Source: Pseudomonas kielensis | GTDB taxonomy: Bacteria > Pseudomonadota > Gammaproteobacteria > Pseudomonadales > Pseudomonadaceae | Length of the DNA stretch: 64,000 nucleotides | Direction: 5' to 3' | Assembly: GCF_014236655.1 (NCBI RefSeq) | Contig: NZ_JACMYG010000005.1 | Span: 62,001 to 126,000, forward strand | Shown here: piece after piece, positions 40,143 through 51,619 of the stretch | How positions within the stretch are numbered: the stretch's first letter is position 1 | Layout of the letters: every line of letters starts with the position of its first letter | Program-made: the position numbers and the translations under genes | Notes under the pieces: model-generated | What the model saw: only the letters and a program-made list of their open reading frames with translations | The model's database searches: none | What the model was told of the DNA's origin: nothing

Positions 40143-43031
40143 ATGAAAACTCTGAAAAAAATCCTAGTCCTCGCCCCAGAAATTCCATTTCCAGTATTTA
40201 AAGGCAACCAAAGCAGAATTGATCAGACACTAAAAGTACTGATTGAAGCTGGACACGAAGTATCTATTGCCGTCCTAAATAGCAATCAGGAGAAGCGCGC
40301 TTCAGTTGATATCCAAAACGATCTGAAAAGCGCATATCCTCAACTCAAAGAAATCGGAATTAGGCGCCACCCTAAGTTCTCCCCATCAAAACCTAACCTT
40401 CTATCCAAAATCAATATCTTTCAGAAAAATAATCTAATTTCTGATGCCGAGTCGTGCCCTGACAACTTCAAAAAACTTGTCGGCGAGATGATAAGAAAAA
40501 ACAAGCCCACTCACATTCTTACGAACTATGTAAAACTTGATCGCGCAATACCATCAAGCTATCGCGGCACTAAAATTGTCGACACTCACGATATTCAAAC
40601 GAACATTTTGAGAGCAGCAATTAATGCTGGGACCAACAAACGAAAAGTCGACGTCGACACGTTTGAGATGCACGAGTTTGAACTTCTGAAAAAGTACGAG
40701 TACATCATATCCATCAACTCTAACGAAACAAAACAGATACGCCAGAAACTCCCAAATAACAAAGTTTTTACCATCCCAGCTTTCAACGACTTCCAGATCC
40801 GGCAAAATCATGGAAACAAAAAGTACGATATTTTGTTCGTAGGCTCTGCTTCGCCGTTTAACGCGGAGGGAATAAAACTATTCATTCAAAAATCTTTCCC
40901 CGCGATAAAGAAGGCCTATCCAAAAGTAACTTTAGCCATTGCCGGCGACGTAAGTAACGTAGGATCAGTTCGCTCTCTTAACGGACCGAATATCGTTTAC
41001 CTTGGAAGAGTTCCAAACCTTTCTTCGACCTATGCTGATTCAAGTATTGTAGTATCACCCATTATCAGTGGCGCCGGAATGAAGGTGAAGAACATCGAGG
41101 CTTTGTCTCATGGCATGCCCATCGTTGCCACTTCTTTCTCAATGGATGGGATCGACGTCACTGATCGTAAAAACGCGCTAATCCAAGACGACTGGAGTGC
41201 ATTTGCCCGCGCCGTTATTGAACTACTAAAAAATCAGCAACTCCGATCCACAATCGCTGAAGGCGCGTACAATCTTGCTCGCTCCAATTACAGCAAGGAT
41301 ACCGCAAGTAGAAACTATGACGCGATAATCGACAATAATTTCAACTTCACTAATGATGTCGTAGAGAGCTTCACACCCCAGACAAACAGAAATCTAAAAA
41401 GAACAAAAGCACTCATTTATAGTACCGATGCCGAGTATCTAATCGGCTACAACATCTCTATCGCAGAAGAACTGAGAAAGCTGGGCGTTTACTCCGAGTT
41501 TATCAAAATGGAGTGCACTCGCGAGAACCGTTTCTTAGCAAACGGCTTTTTGGTCCACACTGTAAGGCAAGACATTTCTAAAACCAGGCGACAAGAAATT
41601 AGAAAGGAACTGTCAGGTCAGCACAACGAAGACAGTCTAGGAAAAGTGGTAATTCAAGGCATAGATATTTCTGAGGATATCGATGTCTACAGAGAAATGT
41701 TTCCGGTACATTTTGCTGGAAAAAAATCAATCGACGTCGTGACTCAGGCACTATTGATACTAGAATCAATTCTTTCTAAAGTTGATAAATTTACGCCAGA
41801 TTTCTTAATAGGCTGGAATGGGAATGGTCCGCACTTTATATTCCTTATGAAGGTCGCGGCAAAAATCAAAAATCTCCCAATTTTCCACATTGAGCGAGGG
41901 CTTCTTCCCGACACACTCGTATTTGACCCTCAAGGTGTTAATTATAAAAGCACTATCGCCGGAAGCTACTTGCCTCTGATCAATAGCGACGAGCGAATTA
42001 TTGCCGCACAGTATATTAATGATTTCGCATCTCACGGAAAGACAATTGTAGCGACTCAGGCAAGCAACATTTCCAGCCGCAAAGAAATTCTGCAAGAAAT
42101 CACACTTTCAGAAGATGATTGCTACGTATTTTTTCCTTTACAGATTGAAGGAGACTCTAACATAGTACTTAACTCCCCAATCTATAAAAAAATGCAGCAT
42201 GTCATAGAAGACCTAATAGAAGTCACAAGAGACCTGAACGTTCATCTCGTTTGCAGACCGCATCCAGAAAACAACATCTCTATAGAAGAACTACGAAGTA
42301 GCTATCCGAGCGTAATATTCGATAACAAACTCCACTTGCACTCAGCACTAAAGAACTCTATTGCCAACGTGGTAATTAACTCTACAGTGGGTCTGGAATC
42401 GATAATCTTAGGAACTCCAACTATCGCGCTTGGTCACAGCACCTATAGTGGAAAGGGAATCACTTATGATGCATTCCACAAAGATCAAATCAAAGATCAT
42501 CTTTCAGCAATACTGAAAGGTAGCCATGACTATGTACGCTGCAAACAAAAAACAGAATGTTTAGTCCATCTTTTATTCTCGAGCACGCTATTTAAACTAG
42601 CAGAGTCTAAGTCCAATGGTGCGATGCTCAAGTCTACCTTATTGAAGAACGGGGTAATCATCAACGCGGACATGCCTCCTCCGTTACCACCGAAATATGC
42701 TCGAAACTACATGAGCAAGAATACGGAGTTCCTCCGAAATCTGCGCAGTGCAGGAAAAATTAAAGTTATCAACAGCCTTGCCGACAACACTACACAATGG
42801 CTCAACGGCAGCAACAAACCGTTTGTGACAAACGATTTAATCGTTAAAAAGTTATCAGAACTTACTGATGCAAAAATAGAAATCAACAATGATGCAAGTA
42901 TTAAACAACTCCAGACAGACAAAAATGATGGACTTGTTATTTACATTAAGAACTCTACCGATCTGAGTGAGCCAGGACGAGGCAGTTCGACGGATAGCTA
43001 CACACTGGACGAATATTTTTACCTAGCTTAA
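40143..43031 (+). CDS. Large two-domain capsule glycosyltransferase (GT4 plus KpsC/S-like domain)
   Basis: This 962-residue cytoplasmic protein is strikingly AT-rich compared with the genes before it. Residues about 1-400 look like a GT-B glycosyltransferase of family 4: an N-terminal strand KILVLAPEIPFPVFKGNQSRI and a donor-site region SPIISGAGMKVKNIEALSHGMPIVAT. Residues about 420-870 resemble the capsule-type transferase fold (YVFFPLQIEGDSN, VHLVCRPHPENN, ALKNSIANVVINSTVGLESIILGTPTIALG). It probably polymerises or starts the capsule repeat with two activities in one chain. Sugar specificity is unknown. The last 90 residues match nothing I know. Confidence 0.75.
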   Translation: MKTLKKILVLAPEIPFPVFKGNQSRIDQTLKVLIEAGHEVSIAVLNSNQEKRASVDIQNDLKSAYPQLKEIGIRRHPKFSPSKPNLLSKINIFQKNNLISDAESCPDNFKKLVGEMIRKNKPTHILTNYVKLDRAIPSSYRGTKIVDTHDIQTNILRAAINAGTNKRKVDVDTFEMHEFELLKKYEYIISINSNETKQIRQKLPNNKVFTIPAFNDFQIRQNHGNKKYDILFVGSASPFNAEGIKLFIQKSFPAIKKAYPKVTLAIAGDVSNVGSVRSLNGPNIVYLGRVPNLSSTYADSSIVVSPIISGAGMKVKNIEALSHGMPIVATSFSMDGIDVTDRKNALIQDDWSAFARAVIELLKNQQLRSTIAEGAYNLARSNYSKDTASRNYDAIIDNNFNFTNDVVESFTPQTNRNLKRTKALIYSTDAEYLIGYNISIAEELRKLGVYSEFIKMECTRENRFLANGFLVHTVRQDISKTRRQEIRKELSGQHNEDSLGKVVIQGIDISEDIDVYREMFPVHFAGKKSIDVVTQALLILESILSKVDKFTPDFLIGWNGNGPHFIFLMKVAAKIKNLPIFHIERGLLPDTLVFDPQGVNYKSTIAGSYLPLINSDERIIAAQYINDFASHGKTIVATQASNISSRKEILQEITLSEDDCYVFFPLQIEGDSNIVLNSPIYKKMQHVIEDLIEVTRDLNVHLVCRPHPENNISIEELRSSYPSVIFDNKLHLHSALKNSIANVVINSTVGLESIILGTPTIALGHSTYSGKGITYDAFHKDQIKDHLSAILKGSHDYVRCKQKTECLVHLLFSSTLFKLAESKSNGAMLKSTLLKNGVIINADMPPPLPPKYARNYMSKNTEFLRNLRSAGKIKVINSLADNTTQWLNGSNKPFVTNDLIVKKLSELTDAKIEINNDASIKQLQTDKNDGLVIYIKNSTDLSEPGRGSSTDSYTLDEYFYLA

Positions 43032-43041
43032 GAAGGCACAA

Positions 43042-44190
43042 ATGAACAAGCTCGAAGTTAAAAAATCAACAGAATTCGCTTTGGAGCACCACTGCATTTC
43101 CACCTTACTCGAAAGCAATGAAAATGGTTTTTTTAAGTACTTCTCAAGAAGTACCATAAGCTTCGATGTCGCAATTATCTCAAAGGGACGGAAGCACTAC
43201 AAAAATGAAAAAATCGAGCTTCCCGACCTACATATTTGCAAAGTAAAAAATGCCGTCGTGACTGGCAAGTGTGGAGTACTACAAGGTAGCACTCTGATTA
43301 AAGATTCTCTTCCGCCATGGATGACTCAAGACAATATTTTTAAAAACAGAGAACTTCTTAAAAGGGCTTATCATTTGGAAGCACCAAATGATAAGGATGA
43401 ACTATTTACTCATCCGGAAGCTGAATTCGATGAAATCTCTGAGCCCGTCGTTGTACTCGCATCTTGCACCGACAACGCTTTCTCACACTACCTATTCGAA
43501 AGCTTCGCGAAGCTTCACATAATGCTGAATGTAGATCTGAATAAATTTAAGTGGGTGGTTTCCTCATCAATAAGAAGCTATCAATTAAATCTTCTGTTGG
43601 ACGCAGGAATTAAAGCTGAGAATATAATAAAAAAACCTCACAACACCTATCTAAAAGTTCCATTTGCAATCGTAATTGAATCGCCATCGCACAATAATTT
43701 GTGGGCAACTCCCGCAAGCTTACTTTTTATGCGCAGTTTTTTCAAAGGTTTGATAAATAAAAACCCAATGATGAAAGCAACAGCCAAACGCATTTATCTC
43801 GATCGTGCAGATGAGCGTGCCGCGATGCGCAAAATTGTCAATGAAGTAGAGATAGTTGACATTGCCAAGAAGAATGATTTTTCCAGCTATACACCTGGCG
43901 CATTGAGTTTTAGCGGTAAAATAGATGCCATTAGTAACGCGGAATACATTATCGGTCAGTATGGCGGTGGTTTACAGCTATGCTTTTCTGCGCGCCAGGG
44001 CTGCAGAATAGTGGTTCTTCAATCGCCTCATTTCTTTAGGGCATTTATTAGTTTCATGTCCGTTTTTTTTGGATTTGAAGTTATCAATATTATGGGACAG
44101 TCCACTGCCACCTCAGAACCAAAACATAATAATTCTGAGCTACTCATCGACCAAGCTGACTTCGAAGAGTCACTAACACAAATACTGTAA
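43042..44190 (+). CDS. Glycosyltransferase family 61-like protein
   Basis: This 382-residue protein has the GT61/DUF563 pattern: a central NAFSHYLFESFAKLHIML, a conserved KRIYLDRADERAAMRKIVNE, and ISNAEYIIGQYGGGLQLCFSARQGCRIVVLQSP, which matches the substrate region of that family where GAGL is usual. It would transfer a sugar in the cytoplasm during capsule assembly. It starts 11 bases after the two-domain transferase and shares its low GC content. The sugar donor is unknown. Confidence 0.7.
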   Translation: MNKLEVKKSTEFALEHHCISTLLESNENGFFKYFSRSTISFDVAIISKGRKHYKNEKIELPDLHICKVKNAVVTGKCGVLQGSTLIKDSLPPWMTQDNIFKNRELLKRAYHLEAPNDKDELFTHPEAEFDEISEPVVVLASCTDNAFSHYLFESFAKLHIMLNVDLNKFKWVVSSSIRSYQLNLLLDAGIKAENIIKKPHNTYLKVPFAIVIESPSHNNLWATPASLLFMRSFFKGLINKNPMMKATAKRIYLDRADERAAMRKIVNEVEIVDIAKKNDFSSYTPGALSFSGKIDAISNAEYIIGQYGGGLQLCFSARQGCRIVVLQSPHFFRAFISFMSVFFGFEVINIMGQSTATSEPKHNNSELLIDQADFEESLTQIL

Positions 44191-44218
44191 ATTTAAACCG
44201 CCGTAAGGACTACTTCCA

Positions 44219-44938
44219 ATGATCATTATTACCATGGCGGGCGCCAGTAGCCGATTCTTCAGAGCAGGCTATAACATCCCAAAATACCAACTCGAAATAA
44301 ACGGAAAATCTGTTTTCAAGTACTCCGTAGAGTCATTTTCAAATTACTTCAAGACCGAAAACTTCATCTTCGTCATTCGCGACATTTACAACACACGCGA
44401 GTTCATTGAGCGCGAAGTACAAGAGCTTGGAATCTCCGAGTACAAGATCTTGACTTTAGAAGGTGAAACTCGGGGTCAGGCCGAAACAGCATACCTTGCT
44501 ACAACTCAGTACACCGACGACTTCCCAATTTATATTTTTAATATCGATACCTTCCGCCACAACTATATAAAGCCAGAATTCATCGATGATTGCGATGGAT
44601 ACCTTGAAGTATTCCGAGCAGACGGTGAGCACTGGTCGTTTATACTAGCAGACAGTCACGGCAACGTATGCCGCACAACGGAAAAAGATAGAATCTCGGA
44701 CCTATGCAGTGACGGACTATATTACTTCAAGAGCAAAAAAGATTTCGAAGCCGTTTTCAAAGATGCTCTCGAGCACGGAAAGTCGGTTAAGGGCGAGCTT
44801 TACATCGCCCCACTATATAACGAACTAATTTCACGCGGAAAAATCATTAAATACGCAGAAATATCTTTAGACCAAATTGATTTCTGTGGAACACCTGAAG
44901 AGTACGAGATTCTGCTAAATAAATTTGGCCAAAACTAA
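44219..44938 (+). CDS. Sugar-phosphate/other NTP nucleotidyltransferase-like protein
   Basis: This 239-residue GT-A-fold nucleotidyltransferase begins IITMAGASSRFFRAGYNIPKYQLEINGKSVFKYSVESF, the family's NTP-binding signature (MAGxSSRF...K). TRGQAETAY and IFNIDTFRHNY complete the nucleotide and metal-binding sites. I recall proteins of this type in capsule loci of Campylobacter and Pasteurellaceae, often beside a small HAD protein and a kinase-like protein, as here. It probably activates a small phosphorylated group as an NDP or CMP derivative for addition to the polymer. The substrate is unknown. Confidence 0.75.
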   Translation: MIIITMAGASSRFFRAGYNIPKYQLEINGKSVFKYSVESFSNYFKTENFIFVIRDIYNTREFIEREVQELGISEYKILTLEGETRGQAETAYLATTQYTDDFPIYIFNIDTFRHNYIKPEFIDDCDGYLEVFRADGEHWSFILADSHGNVCRTTEKDRISDLCSDGLYYFKSKKDFEAVFKDALEHGKSVKGELYIAPLYNELISRGKIIKYAEISLDQIDFCGTPEEYEILLNKFGQN

Positions 44939-44961
44939 TTAAAACCTGGCGGAAGTGTTAT

Positions 44962-45329
44962 ATGAAAAGAATTATTATGGACTTGGATGATACTATTTGC
45001 TCAACCAAAGACGGCGACTACGCAAAGTCCACGCCGAAGCCAGAAATCATCGCAAAACTCAGGGACTACAAAGCTCTAGGATTTGAGATCATCATTAGCA
45101 CAAGTAGGAACATGAGGACATACTCCGGCAATGTGGGCAAAATCACCGCCAATACGCTGCCTATTATTCTCGAGTGGCTAAAACAGCATGATGTGCCATA
45201 TGACGAAATCTATGTGGGTAAGCCGTGGTGCGGCAATGAAGGCTTTTACGTCGACGACAAAGCCATCCGCCCTGATGAGTTTGCTGCTATGAGTCATGAG
45301 CAAATTAAATCATTGACGGGCATAAAATA

Positions 45330-45330
<1 letters not shown>
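44962..45330 (+). CDS. Small HAD-like capsule biosynthesis phosphatase
   Basis: This 122-residue protein has HAD motif I, IIMDLDDTICS, motif II, EIIISTSRNMRTY, and the late acidic motif FYVDDKAIRPDEF. The compact size without a cap domain is typical of a family found in capsule and LPS loci next to nucleotidyltransferases. It probably removes a phosphate from a precursor of the substituent activated by its neighbours. Its stop overlaps the start of the next gene by one base (TAATG), so the two are translated together. Confidence 0.8.
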
Positions 45331-47778
<2,448 letters not shown>

Positions 47779-47809
47779 AACAGCGGCTCTTGAAGCAAGG
47801 ATTGTGAAC

Positions 47810-49096
47810 ATGGCAAGTACAGAACAACGGGTCGCGATCGTCATTCCGGCCCGCTATGGCTCTACCCGCCTGCCGGGCAAGCCGCTGGCCGACATTGCTG
47901 GCAAGCCGATGGTGCAGCACGTTTACGAACGCGCCCTGCAAGTGGCCAACGCCCAGGTTGTGGTGGTGGCCACCGACGATGAGCGGGTCGCGCAAGCGGT
48001 GCGTGCTTTCGGTGGTGAATGTGTGATGACCTCGCCGGACCATCCGTCCGGCACCGACCGCCTGGCCGAAGTCATGGCCCAGGTCGATGCGGACATCTAC
48101 ATCAATCTGCAGGGTGATGAACCGCTGGTACGTCCGGCCGACATCGAAGCCCTCGCCGCTGGCATGCTCGCCGATGCACACGTGAAGGTCGGCACCCTGT
48201 GCCACCCGATCGATGCGCACGAAGCCGGCAATCCGAACACCGTGAAGGTGGTGCTGGCCAATAACGGCAACGCCCTGTATTTCAGCCGCTCGCCGATCCC
48301 CTACCAACGGGATGGCGAAGTCGCGCACTACCTCAAGCACGTAGGTGTGTATGGCTATCGTCGCGAAGTGCTGGCCGACTACAGCGGCCTGCCACAACCG
48401 ATGCTCGAGCACGCCGAGAAACTCGAACAACTGCGACTGATGGCGGCCGGTTATTGCATTCGTGCATATCTGGTTGAACCGACCGGCCCGGGTGTCGATA
48501 CGCCGGAGTGCCTGGAGCAGGTGCGGGCAATCATGAGTGGCCAGGCGCCAGCGCCACAGCCTACCCTCAACGATGTGCGCCTGGTGATCACCGACGTCGA
48601 TGGCGTGCTGACCGATGGCGGCATCTATTACGATGCCACCGGCGAATGCCTGAAGCGCTTCCATGTGCGCGACGGCATGGGCATGCGCCTGCTGGAAGAG
48701 AATGGTGTGCGCGTGGCGGTGCTGTCCGGCCGCGACTCGGCGACGCTGCGCAAGCGCGTGGCTGACCTGGGCATCACCCTCTGCCAGTTCGGCGTCAAGG
48801 ACAAGCAGGCCGCCTGCAATCAACTGATGGCCGAAGCCGGCGTCAGCGCCGCGCACACCGCGTGCATCGGCGACGACTGCATCGACCTGCCTGCCTTTGC
48901 AGCCTGTGCCCTGTCCTTTGCGGTGGCGGATGCGCCGGTGTACGTGAAGGCTGCGGCCACCCACACCCTGAACGCAGCAGGCGGTGCTGGCGCGTTCCGT
49001 GAAGTCGCGGACGCCATTCTGTTTGCTCAGGGCAAGGATGCCGTGCTCGGCACTGCGGCAGGTTATGCGCAGGTGATGGCGAAGATGGCACAGTAG
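47810..49096 (+). CDS. Fused CMP-Kdo synthetase / Kdo-8-phosphate phosphatase (KdsB-KdsC)
   Basis: One 428-residue chain carries two enzymes. Residues 1 to about 245 are KdsB/KpsU (VIPARYGSTRLPGKPLADIAGKPMVQHVYERA, VVVATDDERV, NLQGDEPLV), which makes CMP-Kdo from CTP and Kdo. After a short APAPQPTLND linker, residues about 255-428 are KdsC, a C0-type HAD phosphatase (VITDVDGVLTDGGIYYD, VLSGRDSATLRKRVADL, ACIGDDCIDLPAF). The ATG at 47810 has AAGG upstream. Separate genes are usual, so the fusion is noteworthy. With kdsA and kdsD nearby it completes the Kdo pathway. A terminator follows. Confidence 0.92.
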   Translation: MASTEQRVAIVIPARYGSTRLPGKPLADIAGKPMVQHVYERALQVANAQVVVVATDDERVAQAVRAFGGECVMTSPDHPSGTDRLAEVMAQVDADIYINLQGDEPLVRPADIEALAAGMLADAHVKVGTLCHPIDAHEAGNPNTVKVVLANNGNALYFSRSPIPYQRDGEVAHYLKHVGVYGYRREVLADYSGLPQPMLEHAEKLEQLRLMAAGYCIRAYLVEPTGPGVDTPECLEQVRAIMSGQAPAPQPTLNDVRLVITDVDGVLTDGGIYYDATGECLKRFHVRDGMGMRLLEENGVRVAVLSGRDSATLRKRVADLGITLCQFGVKDKQAACNQLMAEAGVSAAHTACIGDDCIDLPAFAACALSFAVADAPVYVKAAATHTLNAAGGAGAFREVADAILFAQGKDAVLGTAAGYAQVMAKMAQ

Positions 49097-49143
49097 TGGA
49101 TGAACGAGCGGAGTCGAGCAATAGCTCGATCAACTCGCTGAAA

Positions 49144-49180
49144 CGAAAAAAACGGTAGGAGCTGGCTCCTACCGTTTTTT
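49144..49180. terminator. Bidirectional terminator between kdsBC and kdsD
   Basis: The stem ACGGTAGGAGC / GCTCCTACCGT with a two-base loop has A's to the left and eight T's to the right. It can serve the plus-strand capsule operon and the convergent kdsD gene. Confidence 0.9.
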
Positions 49181-49242
49181 TTGGACGCCCGATAAGGCAG
49201 TTGGGGGCCGTGTCGACCCCGAACTTTGCACCGGCGACACGA

Positions 49243-50175
49243 TCAGTCGAAGATTTCGACCACGCCAACTACTGCGTCTTCGTGATTGGTCACAGCCAGG
49301 GCACGGATCTTGTTATCAAGCATGTAGGCTTCGGCTTCGGCCAACTGCGAATCATCCTTGATGGTGTGCGGCTTGGCGGTCATGAAGTGACCTACGGTGG
49401 TGTGGATCACCCCTTCGTCTTCCAGCAGCGCACGACGCAAGTCGCCGTCGGTCACGATGCCGACCAGAACACCGTCGTCCATCACAACCGTCAGGCCCAT
49501 GCGGCTTTGGGTCATGACCATCAGGCAGTCGTGAAAGCTGGTGGTCGGCGTCACGATCGGTGCCGGTGTGTGCATCACGTCGCTGACGCGGGTCAGCAGT
49601 TTACGGCCCAGGCTGCCGCCGGGGTGGTAGCGTGCGAAGTCCATCGGCTTGAATTGCAGGGCCTCAATCAAGGCAACTGCCAGGGCATCGCCCATGGCCA
49701 TGGTTGCCAGGGTCGAGGTGGTCGGCGCCAGGTTGTTCGGGCACACTTCGCGCTCGACGGAGATATCCAGCCAGATGTCGGCATGCTTGGCCAGGCTCGA
49801 TTTACCGTTACCGGTCATCGCAATGATTTTATTACCGAAAGACTTCAGGCTTGGAATCAGCTTGATCACTTCTTCGGTTTCGCCGCTGTAGCTGATCAGG
49901 ATCACCACGTCGATCGGCTTGAGCATGCCCAGGTCGCCATGAAAGGCTTCGGCTGGGTGCAGGAAAAAACTCGGGGTGCCGGTGGAGGCGAAGGTGGCAA
50001 CCATTTTCTGCCCGATCAGGCCGGATTTGCCCATACCACAGACCACGGTACGACCTTTACAACCTAAGATCAGCTCGACGGCATTCTGGAACTCACCATC
50101 CAGGCGAGCAGCCATCTGAGTGACAGCCTGCGCCTGGGCAATAAGGGCTTCTTTAGCGATAGCGAGGTGATTCAT
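49243..50175 (-). CDS. kpsF: D-arabinose 5-phosphate isomerase (KdsD/KpsF)
   Basis: This 310-residue enzyme turns ribulose 5-phosphate into arabinose 5-phosphate, the first committed step to Kdo. An SIS domain occupies about residues 40-175 (GRTVVCGMGKSGLIGQKMVATFASTGTPSFFLHPAEAFHGDLGM, ILISYSGETEEVIKLI), followed by two CBS domains (about 200-310). It is in a capsule locus on the opposite strand. The start at 50175 gives MNHLAIAKEAL; a longer in-frame start would add 42 unrelated residues. A housekeeping kdsD probably exists elsewhere. Confidence 0.93.
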   Translation of the reverse strand: MNHLAIAKEALIAQAQAVTQMAARLDGEFQNAVELILGCKGRTVVCGMGKSGLIGQKMVATFASTGTPSFFLHPAEAFHGDLGMLKPIDVVILISYSGETEEVIKLIPSLKSFGNKIIAMTGNGKSSLAKHADIWLDISVEREVCPNNLAPTTSTLATMAMGDALAVALIEALQFKPMDFARYHPGGSLGRKLLTRVSDVMHTPAPIVTPTTSFHDCLMVMTQSRMGLTVVMDDGVLVGIVTDGDLRRALLEDEGVIHTTVGHFMTAKPHTIKDDSQLAEAEAYMLDNKIRALAVTNHEDAVVGVVEIFD

Positions 50176-50413
50176 GTTTGACTTTCGTCCCTGAAAACTA
50201 CGTAGTGTTAAGCGGCGAATTTTAAGGTCTTTGCAACATTTAGCAAAGTCCCAATCCTGCACAGCGTGGGATTTAACCAGTTTAATGCCGCCCCAAGCCA
50301 CAGCGGCGGCGTTTTTAGTAAACTTTTCGTTGAATCAGTGATCTGTATCACGCAGCATATTGTTACCAAAACCGCTACAAATCGGACATATGGCACTTGC
50401 CTAAGTTGAAGTT

Positions 50414-51454
50414 ATGAATCTGGATCTACACCCCCTGCAAGGCCGCAGAACCCTCTACCGTTGGCAACAAGGCACTCTGGAGCAACACTTACGCGCCTTA
50501 CTGCCCCACTGGGGCAACGAGCCACTCTCCATCAGCAGTCAGGACCTGGACTCCAACGCCTCGTTCGTCAATTACGTGCGCCACCATCGACTGGTGGATC
50601 CAAGCAGTGGTCAGACCCTGAATCTGGTGGAAAAGTCCATTCGCAAAGTGGCTTTTATTGGCAGTCAGGAAGCGCGCTTCTATCGCACCGCAGATATGCT
50701 CCAAGGCAGCGAGCATTTTCAGTACCCGGCCTGCCTGGGGATAATCGAAACGCCGTGGGAAAGCCTGGTCTTCACCGACTTCGTGAGCGGTAAACCGCCG
50801 CGCATGCACGCTATCGCCCCCCAACTGGCCCGGGGCATTGCTGAACTGGAAAGCCTGAGTCACCGCTTTCTCGAATCCCGTCCGCTGCATCAAGCGCCCC
50901 TCTATTGGAGCATGGACTTCTACCGTCCCTGGTTCTTGCTGCGCCCGCGCTTCAACTTCGCCCGCTGCCTGCCCGAGCTCGAACGCCTGGCGCAGAGCGA
51001 TGAGCGTTTCGCCGGCCTGGCCGATTCATTCAAGGCGTTCGAGCCGCTGCTGGCCCGTCTTGGCCGAGCCGCGCGCCGCAGCCCACGCTGCATGAGCCAC
51101 ATGGACTACCTACGCAAGAACCTGTTCGTCGATGGCGCAAAACTGCAGTTGATCGACTGGAGCGAAGTCAAGGTCGGACGTGTGGGTTTTGATGGCGGAG
51201 CCTATTTGGGGAGCCTGTTCCGGCGTAAGGACATGTCACTGTTTCTCGCTGCACAAAAGCAGTTCATCGAGACTTATAGCAACGCATTGCCAGCAGAGTT
51301 CGACGCCGACGAGGCGCTGCGTAATCTGCACTATATGTTCCTGCTCAATGCGCTATTCCATTGCCTGCGCCCGGAGACTATCGCCGAGTACCAGGACAAG
51401 GAACGCATGCCCCTGCTTCGGCAGAAATATGATTACTTGCTCAGCTTGCTCTAA
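50414..51454 (+). CDS. APH/LPS-kinase-like protein, capsule-associated
   Basis: This 346-residue protein with a protein-kinase-like fold is of unknown substrate. The catalytic loop is recognisable as MSHMDYLRKNLFVDG (HxDxxxxN) and the metal-binding motif as LQLIDWSEVKVGRVGFDGG, as in aminoglycoside phosphotransferases and Kdo/LPS kinases. It lies between kpsF (divergent) and kpsC, so a role in phosphorylating Kdo, a lipid acceptor or a polymer precursor is plausible but unproven. There is no signal peptide. It appears to be a new member of the locus compared with the classical kps set. Confidence 0.6.
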   Translation: MNLDLHPLQGRRTLYRWQQGTLEQHLRALLPHWGNEPLSISSQDLDSNASFVNYVRHHRLVDPSSGQTLNLVEKSIRKVAFIGSQEARFYRTADMLQGSEHFQYPACLGIIETPWESLVFTDFVSGKPPRMHAIAPQLARGIAELESLSHRFLESRPLHQAPLYWSMDFYRPWFLLRPRFNFARCLPELERLAQSDERFAGLADSFKAFEPLLARLGRAARRSPRCMSHMDYLRKNLFVDGAKLQLIDWSEVKVGRVGFDGGAYLGSLFRRKDMSLFLAAQKQFIETYSNALPAEFDADEALRNLHYMFLLNALFHCLRPETIAEYQDKERMPLLRQKYDYLLSLL

Positions 51455-51619
51455 CGCCTTGGCGAAAATGGTGGCACACTGTCATCAATGATTTTATTGT
51501 TCTTGGCTATGTATTCGTCCGAAAGACCGCTCTCAAATTATTAAATTGTATTAACATCCTCGCGAAATTTGTTAACGGTGGGATCTTCCAGCGTTAACAC
51601 CTCCACAGCACTCACTCGA

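Noticed and set aside
50341..50413. Possible additional small gene between kpsF and the APH-like kinase
   Set aside because: The gap is short and holds only the divergent promoter region; no frame with a ribosome-binding site was found.
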